A stretch of DNA of 16,097 nucleotides from Lunasporangiospora selenospora (Eukaryota > Mortierellomycota > Mortierellomycetes > Mortierellales > Mortierellaceae), in assembly GCA_015680635.1 (NCBI GenBank), contig JAABOA010000306.1, positions 734 to 16,830 on the forward strand, read 5' to 3'. Of this stretch, positions 1-8,769 are shown piece after piece. A program made the position numbers and the translations under genes. The notes beneath the pieces are model-generated. The model did not search any database, had not been told where the DNA came from, and saw only the letters and a program-made list of their open reading frames with translations. Within the stretch, counting starts at the first letter, position 1; every line of letters begins with the position of its first letter.

Positions 1-1
1 C

Positions 2-121
2 AGTGGCAACGGTGGCTCAGGCAAGAGCGGTTCTTCGACCTTTGGCCCACTGTCTAGGCCCATCCTGCCCTTTGCTACTGCCATCCTCGTGCCTCTTCTC
101 GGCCTCTCTGGATTGGTATAG
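2..121 (+). CDS. C-terminal end of a probable GPI-anchored surface protein (partial)
   Basis: This is an open frame entering from the left edge and ending at TAG 119-121; 39 residues are visible. It starts with a Ser/Gly/Asn-rich stretch (SGNGGSGKSGSS), which is a flexible linker with small residues suitable as a GPI attachment (omega) site. A short spacer follows, then a hydrophobic tail running to the stop (ILPFATAILVPLLGLSGLV). That order is the classic C-terminal GPI-anchor signal of fungal secreted and wall proteins, so the protein is probably held on the outer face of the plasma membrane. An AATAAA lies about 150 bases downstream. The catalytic or binding domain is outside the window, so no function can be named. 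A single C-terminal transmembrane segment is the alternative reading. Confidence 0.55.
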   Translation, partial: SGNGGSGKSGSSTFGPLSRPILPFATAILVPLLGLSGLV

Positions 122-273
122 AGAAGGAAAAGGAGAAAGAAAAAGAAAAAGAAATAGATTCACACAGCCCGCACCGCGTCATAGCGCTGTCCCTAGCCCT
201 TTCCATTGTATATAATTTTCCTTTTTTTCGATCTTCGTTACCCGCCCCCATCCTCCCCTTTTTTTGGTCCGCC

Positions 274-279
274 AATAAA
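274..279 (+). terminator. AATAAA polyadenylation signal of the left-edge gene
   Basis: AATAAA lies about 150 bases after the TAG at 119-121, a normal 3' UTR distance, and supports that frame being the end of a real plus-strand gene. Confidence 0.4.
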
Positions 280-1226
280 ACAAAAGTAATCGGGTGTAAA
301 CCTCACTCGCGGTGTTCTTTTTTTTTTTTTTTTTGTTTCTGTGAGTTTGTTCTTTCCGCTGCTGTGTCATCCACTCGTCACTGGGAACTACTTGAGAGCT
401 TGCGCCTCCTCAGTTGCTCCTGGTACTTGATATTTTTGCTTCGCCTTCTAAGGTTACACAGCCCCATCGGTAAACACCAGCCTCACCATAGTCGGCGATT
501 GGATACCTGTTTTTTTTTCTTCTTCTTCTTCTTCTTTCATAGGCAAAGGAAGGAGGATAATCCACCGCATGTGGTTCGGTGTTGAAGCTTTTTCATTGAC
601 CGAGCCAAACTCTTTTTGAGTTCTAAAAAAAAGGGACCAGGCATTGGACAAAACACATATGCACACACCTTTTTGATCGTACAGAAAAACAAAAGAAAAA
701 AAGTGTCTGGGTGTGGTCTGTTGACTTTTTTTTTAACGTATGACATGGCGGATCGCGAGTGTCCTTGTCTATGGAAAAAAAATCATAGGGATTAGGGGCC
801 TTTCAGGGCAGACTTTTGCATCACTAAGCCCAATGGCCGTTCTCGCATTGTGTTTTTTTTTTTTTTTTTGCATCCTCTTGCCCCTTTCTAGGAAAAAGAA
901 AGAAAAATAGACAGAGGTTCACACCGCAGTGTCGACAAGTGGCAAGGTGATCAAAGAGTTCCTAAAAGAAAAGGGCGAGGGCGAGGGGAGATCAAAGGGA
1001 GAGGAGGAACTCAAAGGCAACGCAACACGTAGCCTTGTCTAGATACGATTGTAAATTACGCGACTCTAGCACCCAAACCTACGATTTAGACAAACCAACA
1101 GTTTATTCCGCATCTCTTCAACAATTTGTTAAAATGACTCTGCCAGTTGGTAGCCTAGCGAGCATTGAACTCTGGCAGTAGGAACAACTTCCTTTATCTC
1201 CTTTTTTTGGCATGGGGGGGGGGACC
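280..1226. other. Intergenic spacer rich in homopolymers
   Basis: No convincing coding frame is present. The stretch holds two 17-base T runs (318-334 and 853-869), a T9 run followed by a TTC microsatellite (510-537), and several A- and purine-rich patches near 890-1020. A G10 run at 1214-1223 lies just past the stop of the minus-strand secreted-protein gene. It probably contains that gene's 3' UTR and the left gene's downstream region. Nothing regulatory could be recognised. Confidence 0.6.
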
Positions 1227-1968
1227 CTACTCGTCGCACTGGAAAGCTGGATTTTTGGGCGGGATCACGACTGTAAAGTACTGTCGTGGATCATTCTTCT
1301 TGATAAATTCGGTGGTGATCTGTTGGCCAGCACCATTGGTTGTCCAAGCAACAAATGTCCACCATAGGTTACGGGAAACCCTCAGGCCACCGTTAGCGCC
1401 CTTGTGGAGAGAGAAAAGAACAAGCGTCCAAATATTGTCTGTAATGCCGATCTTGTCATTATTCACGGTGATGAACCAATCCCCAGGCTGGTTAACTCGA
1501 ACGTAGTAATCAGTATCCTTCTTGACACATTCTGCATTGCCTTCAGATGTGCAAGAAGATTCAAAAGGACTGGCAACAAAACAAAGTTCCACGTCGAGAA
1601 GACCCTTGTCCCCTTTTCTGCCTCCAACAATATTGTCTCCCGCTTTTGAAACAATTGTATCGAGTTCGGTGCTCTTGAGTTTAAAGATTTGGCCCTCCTT
1701 GAGTGTCTCTCCAGGAACACATTCCTTGGCATTTTGATCTATCGGCGACATGAGGTGGAGGAACGAAGGAACGAAAAAAAAATGGTTCGTGGTTCAGGAA
1801 GATCAGTCATAGTCTTGTCTCGGCAAATGAACACTGGTAGGATCAGTAAGTGGATATCCTACAGGAGCTGTCGCCTTCCCAGACCGACTGGGAGTAAGAG
1901 GGCATGGCAGAAACCACTGTGGCCATCATAATAGTCGCGGTTGCGAGCGAGAGTGAGAGCTTGACCAT
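1227..1968 (-). CDS. Small secreted protein of unknown family, two exons
   Basis: Proposed model: exon 1 is 1968-1863, the intron is 1862-1739 (GTAGGA donor, pyrimidine-rich 3' part, ATAG acceptor, 124 bases), and exon 2 is 1738-1227. The phase matches across the junction and gives 205 residues. Exon 1 encodes a typical signal peptide: MVKLSLSLATATIMMATVVSA, with a likely cleavage after residue 21. The mature part has five cysteines (first at residue 42, last in the C-terminal QCDE), is rich in beta-forming and aromatic residues (DWFITV, NLWWTFVAW), and has no membrane segment after the signal. It should be exported through the secretory pathway. I do not recognise the family and see no catalytic motif; a small effector or wall-associated protein is possible. 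The ATG at 1751, which opens a shorter frame, falls inside the proposed intron and would lack the signal peptide, so I prefer the spliced model. Confidence 0.7.
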
Positions 1969-2489
1969 GGTGAGACTTGGTTGGAGGGATGGATTTGGGG
2001 GTGATAAGTTTTGGTGGAGAATTTCTCTGGGAGAGGATTAAGAGTAAGAAATTTTGGGATACGTGGCCAGTCTTAAGGATGTCGCTGTTCTCATGCAGAT
2101 GGACGTCTTCCCAGGCCGAGCCACCTCATCCAAGGGTCCATCCCTGTCTTTTCAGGCCAAAGTGTGCCTGTCTACCCCTAAAAGGACATGGGTGTGCACC
2201 CCTGCAGATCCGACCCAAGGGCTGGATTGTCTAGTGTCTGCTTTTTGCAGGTCGCCACCTCTGCAGACCGCGAAACGCGCGTCGGATACCTCCAGAAAAA
2301 AAAAGAAAAAAAAAAGGACAGTGCGTGCAGACGAGCCGCGTAGTGTGTGGTTTTAGGTGTGGTTAGATTGATGTGTGGCATTTGAGAGAAAAGAAAGGAC
2401 GAAGCAGCACGTCTCGTATCAAATCAAGTACCAAAGTTATCGGTCTTATCTCTTCGCGAAAAAGTGCATAATACCGGCGCACTACTTAC
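1969..2489. other. Upstream region of the secreted-protein gene
   Basis: This non-coding stretch lies 5' of the minus-strand secreted-protein gene. It is GC-richer around 2100-2280 and carries an A-rich tract at 2296-2319. No clear TATA box was seen near 1968, and no convincing reading frame. Confidence 0.4.
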
Positions 2490-2703
2490 TTTGAGCGCTT
2501 TCACATTGTGGTCAGTCTGACGAATGGATTCATGCAAAATCTCCCCCTCGGGGGTGTGAACCGTAGAGTTGATTCGTCCTTCTTGAAAAGTCTCGACCAT
2601 GAACTTGAATATCAGAGCCATTGGTGATCTGGGCATATGAAACTGTAATAGACTTGAGGAAGAGTCGCTGTCTCCAACCAGCCTCCCAATCAGAGTCGAT
2701 CAT
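2490..2703 (-). pseudogene. Gene relic or single exon of an unknown protein, frame broken
   Basis: On the minus strand an ATG at 2703 opens a protein-like frame (MIDSDWEAGWRQRLFLKS and onward) which stops early. From the middle of the segment a second frame is the more protein-like one (EGRINSTVHTPEGEILHES and onward). That second frame runs to a consensus splice donor, GTAAGT, at 2489-2484. The two frames would join if the four-T run (plus-strand AAAA at 2586-2589) had one base fewer. I could not find the next exon. It may be a decayed gene, an exon carrying a homopolymer error, or chance. The family is not recognised. Confidence 0.25.
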
Positions 2704-3062
2704 AGTAAATTTATCAGTCTAGTCATATGCGATCTTGAATAGTGCCCCCCCCCCCTTTAAATAAAGTTGGACCAAAGTACCCCACAAAGAGAGCAAAATC
2801 TCTCACAAGATATCGCACTGATCTGAACAAGTGAGATGACTGTGCTTCCTAAAACGTAGCAATGGTGGTGCAGTTCTTCACTCACTTCACCTATTTGTTA
2901 TTTGCTTGTTCCTATTTTCTCAGACTACTCCAAGGCTCTATCTAAAATTTGTCGTCAATGCGAGAGAGTGGACGAGTCCCAACCGATCCATCAGCTGAAA
3001 TGTAAAGCACCATGCCTCACACGTGCATTAGAGATTGTTCTTTATAAAAGATAGATATTTTA
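2704..3062. other. Intergenic spacer
   Basis: No coding frame is supported here. An 11-base C run is at 2745-2755. The right part is presumably the 3' flank of the large minus-strand gene ending at 3063; no canonical AATAAA was seen there, only TATAAA-like sequence. Confidence 0.4.
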
Positions 3063-5795
3063 CTAGGTTGAATTATGGTTAGAAAGCGGGACAGCCGTCC
3101 CGAAAACAAAGTCGAAAGAGTACGGCTCTGCCGGATCTCCCTTCTTCATCCTTTCCTTACGAAGGGGCCACTGAATGTTGTTCCTCTTCCACAGCTCTAT
3201 GAGCTTTCTCGAGTTCCAGTCCAACTTGGGATCAATCTCGTCTTCGCTCTCGACTTGGCTCTCATCTGCTCCTGTATCTACAAAGTCGTCTTCATCATCC
3301 TCTCCTAGTACTTTTGAATTGCCTTTCTTGGCCCGAGCACTCTCACCTAGGTCATCCTGTGTTGGCTCATCCTCGTGCATTAACTCGTCCTCCTGTACTG
3401 AATCATCCTCCTGTGCAGAGTCATCTTCCTGTATTGACTCGACTTCTTGTATTGACTCAACATCCTCTGTTGCGTTTTCTGAAATTTCCACAATAGTGCC
3501 TGGGTCTGCACTGTCCCATTCATCCACCGTCTCAGGCTCCTTGCCGGTCTGCACCTGGTCCTCATCTTCTTTACTATTGACAGATTCGTCCGTGTCACTC
3601 GTAGGCAATGGCTGATTTTGCGCTACGACAGAGATAGGGTCTTCTGAAAGTTTTCGTATCCTCTTTGAAGGCCGGATTTTGGATATTGGCTCTGGCATGA
3701 AATCATGTTCACCCTCGTCTTGCGAGTCGCTGTTGCCCAATTCTCTATCGTCCAGCTCACTCTCCGTGTCTTCGTTGTACTGTACTGGCCGTACTAACTC
3801 TGGAGCACTAAGTCTCATTGAGCGTCTCCGAGAAGACCCCTCCGCGGAGCCAACGTCTACTAGGGCTTGCGTCGTTTCTTGGCTGTCGAGGTCCTTGGCG
3901 TCTCTCCTTGTTACTGACCTTGTGGTATGGGTTCTTTTTCCTGCCACTGAATGGCCATACATTGGGATTTCTATAAAGGCCAGTTTCTCCACAACGGGGG
4001 CTTCCACAATCTCTGAAGCTTCATCTATAATCTTTGAAAGACGTCTCTTAAGTCTTGTTCGATCGACCTGTGAATCAACCCTTGTGCCAGCCAAGGACCC
4101 CTGACTAGATGGTACTGATGTCTGCGGTGCTAATGTTTGCTGCGATTCCCTGGTTGATTGAGAGGCCCCTAGCTCAATTCGCGGTATGAGCTCGGACGGC
4201 TCTATACTTTCACATCGAATCCTTGCCGAACGCCTCCTGCCAACAACTACTTCCGAATCTGAGAGATCATCGTCAGGCCCTGTTTGGCGCCTTGTTGTCG
4301 ACTCTGTTGTCTTTGATGTCCTGTGAGCGCGACTTTTTACTAGAGGCGACGATTCTGGCTCATCATCGTTGTCCAGTTCGAGAACTATTCTTAGCCTCCT
4401 TCTCTGAAGAAGACTCTCCTCCTCAGACTCTTCCTCCTCAGACTCTTCCACATCAGACTCTTCCTCCTCTTCCTCTTCCTCTTCCAACTCCATAGCGATT
4501 ACATCTCCAGGCTCTTGTGTTGAGAGTGAGAACCCACCCTTTGCGTCGGAGGAAGACTCCAAAGTCGATCGCGACACATAGCCAAATACAAGATCTCCAT
4601 CGTTCTCGCCACTGACTTGTTCAAATCCAACATGGTCATCATGCTCATCTGATTCATCGAGGGGTGATATTGACTGGAAACGTTGTCCAGGTTGTAATTG
4701 AGACAATGTCGTTGGTTCCATAGAGGCTGTAAGCACTGGTTTCCGAGATTTGGATTGGGTTTTCTGGGATTGTGAGAGTTGAGGATAAGAGGACAAAGGC
4801 GCTCTAGGAGTTTGTGATGCGAGTTTGACCTTTTGGGTTATTGAAGCAGTACGGCCTTGACTTGATGCCTCTGATTTGGGCACCAATAGTGGCTGTGTTG
4901 ACGGTGTTGCACTCTGGGAGGCCGGGTGCTTTATTTGAGGCGATACTTGACTGGCGGAGGAAATCGAATTGGGTGCAAAAACATGCTGAGATTGACGTTG
5001 ACTTTGTCCCTGGCTCCTGTCCAGAGCGGATATATGGCGCTGATCAGCGCCTGTGTCTCCATCATGTTCATCTCCCAAAGGTGCCTCCGGCTCTTTAGGC
5101 CACTCCTGAGTTACAGGCTGAGGGGGAGTAGAGTTGTGGGTTGGCAGGTCCTTCTTTTTATGGCTCTCCTTGTTATTAATATCTGTGGTCACAGAAGGCG
5201 CTGTCATGGACTGCTTTTGTTTTGGTTGCTGCTGTTGTTGGTGCCGTGATCGACCTAGTTCCTGAGAATGATGCGACAGTGAAAAGATATTCTCACCCAC
5301 TGTGGATGTAACTGGGACATGCTTCCTCTTTTTTTTGGGCCGCTTTTTTCTCCTTGTCGGATCGTCACCCTGGCTCTCAGTCGGTGAGGATTGCTGGGAA
5401 GACGCTTGAGAAGAGCCCTGAGAAAGCTTCAAAACATGAGTCAATAGTTGACTTGGTAGACTTGGGAAAGAAGGGGTCAAGAGCGTAGAAGCAGGAGCTG
5501 GAGGCAGCGGTTGTAAGACAGCCTCATCAAGATCCTGGTTCGTGTCTGGAAAATACACATGTTTTGATGATGGCTCTGGGTTTGCCTGCTGCCGCTGTTG
5601 TTGTTGTTGTTGTTGCTCTCTGAGGGGTTCAGTTGGTCTTGAGATCGGATGCTGGTTTTTAGAGGGGTGATGATGTTGACCGGCCTGTTTCTTTCGGCCA
5701 GCTCGCCCTGATGGAGGTGGGCGCAAAGAATCGGTTAGGTTTGCAGTCGAGAAGCGCACATTTCCTGATGGCGCGGGAGGTCCTCGTCCTGACAT
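3063..5795 (-). CDS. Large disordered SQ/TQ-rich, probably nuclear protein, family unknown
   Basis: A single uninterrupted frame of 910 residues starts at ATG 5795. It is low-complexity through most of its length: a seven-glutamine run (about residues 61-67), a second Q-rich patch near 185, a strong basic nuclear-localisation stretch at about 148-158 (RRKKRPKKKRK), an almost purely acidic segment at about 436-462, and a degenerate acidic six-residue repeat at about 778-813. I count roughly 23 SQ and 7 TQ dipeptides, the kind of ATM/ATR-type kinase target cluster seen in DNA-damage and checkpoint proteins. Basic RRSxR-like motifs recur (RRRSARIR, SRRRSMRLS, PSKRIRK). The last 53 residues, from LDWNSRKLIELWKR onward, are denser in Trp, Leu and charge and look like the one compact or conserved module. 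I infer a nuclear scaffold, perhaps for chromatin or genome maintenance, but recognise no named family. A TTTTTTTCCAG just upstream (5830-5820, minus) could end a 5' UTR intron. Confidence 0.85.
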   Translation of the reverse strand: MSGRGPPAPSGNVRFSTANLTDSLRPPPSGRAGRKKQAGQHHHPSKNQHPISRPTEPLREQQQQQQQRQQANPEPSSKHVYFPDTNQDLDEAVLQPLPPAPASTLLTPSFPSLPSQLLTHVLKLSQGSSQASSQQSSPTESQGDDPTRRKKRPKKKRKHVPVTSTVGENIFSLSHHSQELGRSRHQQQQQPKQKQSMTAPSVTTDINNKESHKKKDLPTHNSTPPQPVTQEWPKEPEAPLGDEHDGDTGADQRHISALDRSQGQSQRQSQHVFAPNSISSASQVSPQIKHPASQSATPSTQPLLVPKSEASSQGRTASITQKVKLASQTPRAPLSSYPQLSQSQKTQSKSRKPVLTASMEPTTLSQLQPGQRFQSISPLDESDEHDDHVGFEQVSGENDGDLVFGYVSRSTLESSSDAKGGFSLSTQEPGDVIAMELEEEEEEEEESDVEESEEEESEEESLLQRRRLRIVLELDNDDEPESSPLVKSRAHRTSKTTESTTRRQTGPDDDLSDSEVVVGRRRSARIRCESIEPSELIPRIELGASQSTRESQQTLAPQTSVPSSQGSLAGTRVDSQVDRTRLKRRLSKIIDEASEIVEAPVVEKLAFIEIPMYGHSVAGKRTHTTRSVTRRDAKDLDSQETTQALVDVGSAEGSSRRRSMRLSAPELVRPVQYNEDTESELDDRELGNSDSQDEGEHDFMPEPISKIRPSKRIRKLSEDPISVVAQNQPLPTSDTDESVNSKEDEDQVQTGKEPETVDEWDSADPGTIVEISENATEDVESIQEVESIQEDDSAQEDDSVQEDELMHEDEPTQDDLGESARAKKGNSKVLGEDDEDDFVDTGADESQVESEDEIDPKLDWNSRKLIELWKRNNIQWPLRKERMKKGDPAEPYSFDFVFGTAVPLSNHNST
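3357..3464 (-). repeat. Six degenerate 18-bp tandem units inside the 910-residue gene
   Basis: Six consecutive 18-base units (3357-3374, 3375-3392, 3393-3410, 3411-3428, 3429-3446, 3447-3464) each encode a variant of a six-residue acidic motif, such as SIQEDD, SAQEDD or SVQEDE. The period is a multiple of three, so unit gain or loss keeps the frame. Confidence 0.8.
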
Positions 5796-6715
5796 GACGC
5801 GTTGAAATGAGATGAGCGATCCTGGAAAAAAAGAGGTGCAATGCCTTTATTGCAAGTTGGAAAAAACAAGTCACACGCTCTCCACAAAGCAAACTTTCTT
5901 CCATATTTTTCGGATGTCTTCATTCTTAAAGTAGAGTCGGAGACGAGAACCAAGCTCTTTCAGACATAGCCACCTAGGAAACGCGTTATCAGGATGCCAT
6001 CCAACTCTTAGCCTAGGGGAGTACGTATCTCAGGATGCATGTGCGTCATTTTAGAACCTTTGTTTCCAAAATGCAAGGATAATCTCCGTATCCCCCTGTG
6101 CATGTCCGAATCTTTGGGACTTTTGTACAAGGGCCTTGGTGATAAAGATGGCGATCCACGACCTTTAGTCAGAGATATCCAAGATCGCCGAGATCCACTA
6201 AGCTTCAGACTAGGCCCTGGACTTGGATATTTGAGGTGTTACTAACGACTGAAGCAACTCAAGGCAAAGAACCCCTGTACTTGGACCAGAACAAACTCGA
6301 GGAATACTGAATTGTAATATTTTAAGTTAGGTATCGAAAATAGCAAATCCAAAACTACTCACGTAAACGCGACCTGACCACTCTGTTATTTTGATAAAGT
6401 CGATCAAGCCATCTTAATGGGATGCTTTTAATCTTGGATTGCAACTCTTTTTTAACATATTTATTTTGGAGCGGGGTCAATGAATGTGGAAAAGAAAACA
6501 ATAGACCAAAGACTCGAAAGGAAAGGATACATGGATAGAATAAATCTTCTTGACTTTAGACACAAAATGACAAAGGTCAGAGAATAAAGACACTAGAACT
6601 TGCAAAGTCTACAGATCCACAGACTCTCTAGTCAAGGAATTATTTACAATCCACCCAAACTCTCTCTCCCCAACATCCAGCTCTCATAACCTCAATCCAT
6701 TTGAAAGCCCCCAAA
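5796..6715. other. Upstream region of the 910-residue gene; no intact gene seen
   Basis: The first part should carry the promoter and 5' UTR of the minus-strand gene starting at 5795. No complete gene is seen. One short plus-strand frame ending at TGA 6308-6310 has protein-like composition near its end (LYLDQNKLEEY) but no start codon or sure splice site. From about 6310 to 6715 the DNA is AT-rich with nothing recognisable. Confidence 0.4.
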
Positions 6716-6855
6716 TCATCTCACAGGCGCTAACTCCACCAGAATCTCCCTGGCAGCCTCATCAGAGTATCCAAAATAGCCACAGCAGCTGAGGAGACGG
6801 CTATGGAGCGTCCAATCTCCTATTATCATGTCTATTTGGTGATGAGGAGGTGATT
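6716..6855 (-). pseudogene. Possible C-terminal fragment of an unknown protein
   Basis: A short minus-strand frame ends at TGA 6718-6716 and reads like a real protein tail: DWTLHSRLLSCCGYFGYSDE, followed by AAREILVELAPVR and the stop. It is closed upstream by a stop near 6856; an AG just before ACATG could be a splice acceptor. No start or partner exon can be shown. It lies in a region with other relics. A chance open frame is quite possible. Confidence 0.2.
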
Positions 6856-7578
6856 AAATTCAAAAGTGCCTCTGGTCTGGATATCACACCTGAGGCCTTC
6901 AGGCACATAGAAGGTTTGGGATACTGGTACATGCTCAGCCAAATGAATTCATTGAAAGTTACGCTCAGAAAAGGCCTTTTCCTTGGACGGATCAACCTTT
7001 ATGACTGGATATCCACAACCTCGCTCGATAGAGCAAAAAAGAAAAACTTCACAATCCGTGTGTTAACTGAAACGGACAGTGAACATTACTTGATGTTGAG
7101 TCTCGTCGACGCATATCCTACCAGCCTGACTGCACCCGGCCTTGATGCAACAAGCAATGAGGTAGAGATCGAAGAGCTGAATATTTTGGCAAAGAGTAAA
7201 ACTGCGAAGTTGCAATAAAAATGGGAGACATCAGCTTGATGCGCTCCGTTTTGTGTTGTTACAAACTCAAGAGGGTCAAGGGTGTCAGAGACAAATTAGG
7301 AGTTCAACACAGCAGCACTAACTTGGCTGTCATCACCTGGCAACCCTGCCAGTACATTCGTTTTTTTTAGCTTGAGTCTGTACCGGGATGATTCATTACC
7401 AACTAACCAACATGAATACTGTACACAATATATCCATTTAAGAGACCTAGGTTCAAATGTCAATTGGATCATAGGCGATCGTGACAGTCTCCCGATACCG
7501 CCAAGCACGACCGCAAGCCTTGATCTAGCTCAATCCATAAAACGTGTAAAGTCGATCTATACCTCAAAAAAATATTGA
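6793..7578 (+). pseudogene. Plus-strand gene remnant or unresolved two-exon gene, unknown family
   Basis: Two protein-like segments lie in line. The first (6793-7218) is open for about 140 codons without a usable ATG at its start and includes the motif IEGLGYWYMLSQMNSLKV. The second (7371-7578) follows a good splice acceptor, T8-AG at 7363-7370, and encodes about 69 residues ending at TGA 7576-7578. An AATAAA at 7710-7715 fits a plus-strand 3' end. I could not find a donor in the first segment whose phase joins the second, and the 5' end is missing, so this is either a truncated, decayed gene or one whose exons I cannot resolve. No domain is recognised. Confidence 0.35.
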
Positions 7579-7709
7579 ATGACAAGGAGAGCGTCCATTA
7601 GAAGTTTGGACGAGATCAATCCGACAGTAGCCATTGAGCCCTCGACTAACCTTTGTTCTAAGTAGTGTCCCTGTCAGAACGGGATTTTGCTATTCTTCAT
7701 GACTCTCTT

Positions 7710-7715
7710 AATAAA
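7710..7715 (+). terminator. Possible AATAAA polyadenylation signal
   Basis: AATAAA lies about 130 bases after the TGA at 7576-7578 of the plus-strand remnant. It is modest support that this remnant is, or was, the 3' end of a transcribed gene. Confidence 0.25.
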
Positions 7716-7837
7716 AATGCTTAAAATACTACAAGGCCTGTCTAGCTCTTCTCTCTCTCTTCATCAAGTCGAGACTGTTTTTATAGCACCAACTGTCACT
7801 TGATACTCGTCGAGGTCACCTCCTTTTTCAAATGGAT

Positions 7838-8492
7838 TTAGTCAAGATATTCCGAAAGAGAGATGGGTATGTGCGTCGCCACCACATTTCGTTCCAGCAT
7901 AGCTAGAATAACTCTTTGGACAGCAGTTTCTCCTGAATCAAGTGGCGCGAGGACCATATAAGATTCGTCAAACGCCTCGGTGCCTGGTCTTTAAGAAATG
8001 TAGACGATCCAAGCTTTCCGATTAACAGGATTGACTGAAAAGTTGTTAGTATTTTCGAGGTATCCTCCTATCCGTCTGATTGCCCTTTTCTGCAACAGGG
8101 CCAGATACTTTTCTTTTGAGTCTCTCACAAAGGAGTACCATCTTTTTTTATTTTTGAAGTTTGGATCGTGCCAAATCTTTCTAGTGCCCAGAAACAAGGT
8201 CCAAGGGAACACTCTGGTGAATATCTCTGACTTTGCATTGAAAGATGACTTGATATTACGAGCGAATGTGTCCACAAAATGATGTCTGGGATGACTGAAG
8301 GAACATTGAGAAAGAGAGGCATGAATGGTAGCGTCCCTCTATGGCATATAACCTGTTTCCGATGAAAGGCGATGGTTTTTAGAGTGGAGACGCGCTCTGG
8401 CTGGCAAATTAGATAGAATTTGAAAGTAAGCCCCGCGAGGTCTTCTTTGCTTTCCGAGTCTCTCTGTTGGATAAGATTATTCGCGTACGGCT
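7838..8492 (-). pseudogene. Broken gene of unknown family: one frameshift and one in-frame stop
   Basis: Read on the minus strand, the segment opens after a strong acceptor (pyrimidine-rich run then CAG, junction at 8493/8492). It encodes a credible protein: PYANNLIQQRDSESKEDL, later TFKFYLICQPERVSTLK, then VPSVIPDII. At the four-T run (plus AAAA 8276-8279) the good frame shifts by one base and continues as FVDTFARNIKSSFNAK and on through KEKYLALLQKRAIRRIGGYL. An in-frame TAA at 7993-7991 interrupts it. The same frame then resumes (GTEAFDESYMVLAPLDSGET, then NVVATHIPISLSEYLD) to a final TAA at 7840-7838. It would be about 218 codons if intact. No family is recognised and upstream exons were not found. 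A short intron around the internal stop is possible, but I could not find one with matching phase. Confidence 0.5.
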
Positions 8493-8703
8493 CTGAGCCA
8501 GAGGGGGAGGAAGAAAAGATAAGTCACTAGGCATCTTCTGAGCCAATGAGACGCCAGGACACTCCCCAAAGATCGATGTCGCCACTTTTGGCGCTTGCTG
8601 TTGCCCAACGCTTGCCCCAGCGACATGCAGTATTCAGTAACCGGAATCCGGAACTCGAGGTGTCTTTGTGGCATCACTGCGGAGGAGAGTGGATATTTGG
8701 TGT

Positions 8704-8769
8704 AGAGAAGAGAGAGAGAGGGAGAGGGAGAAGGAGAGAGAGAAAAGGAGAACAAGAGAGAGAGGAGAG
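8704..8769 (+). repeat. Purine-only-like GA microsatellite tract upstream of methionine synthase
   Basis: This is a nearly uninterrupted run of G and A on the plus strand, dominated by GAGA, about 270 bases upstream of the predicted methionine synthase start. It is paired in cis with CT-rich tracts at about 8921-9006 and 9095-9123. Confidence 0.8.

Noticed and set aside
3780-3860. Similarity of the SRRRSMRLS...QYN segment in the 910-residue protein to the CENP-C (Mif2) motif.
   Set aside because: The spacing from RRS to the aromatic residue is too long, the Trp is missing and there is no C-terminal cupin domain, so a kinetochore identity is not supported.
6146-6310. Short plus-strand frame ending LYLDQNKLEEY with protein-like composition near its end.
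   Set aside because: Only 54 codons, no start codon, no sure splice acceptor and no recognisable family; kept only as a note.
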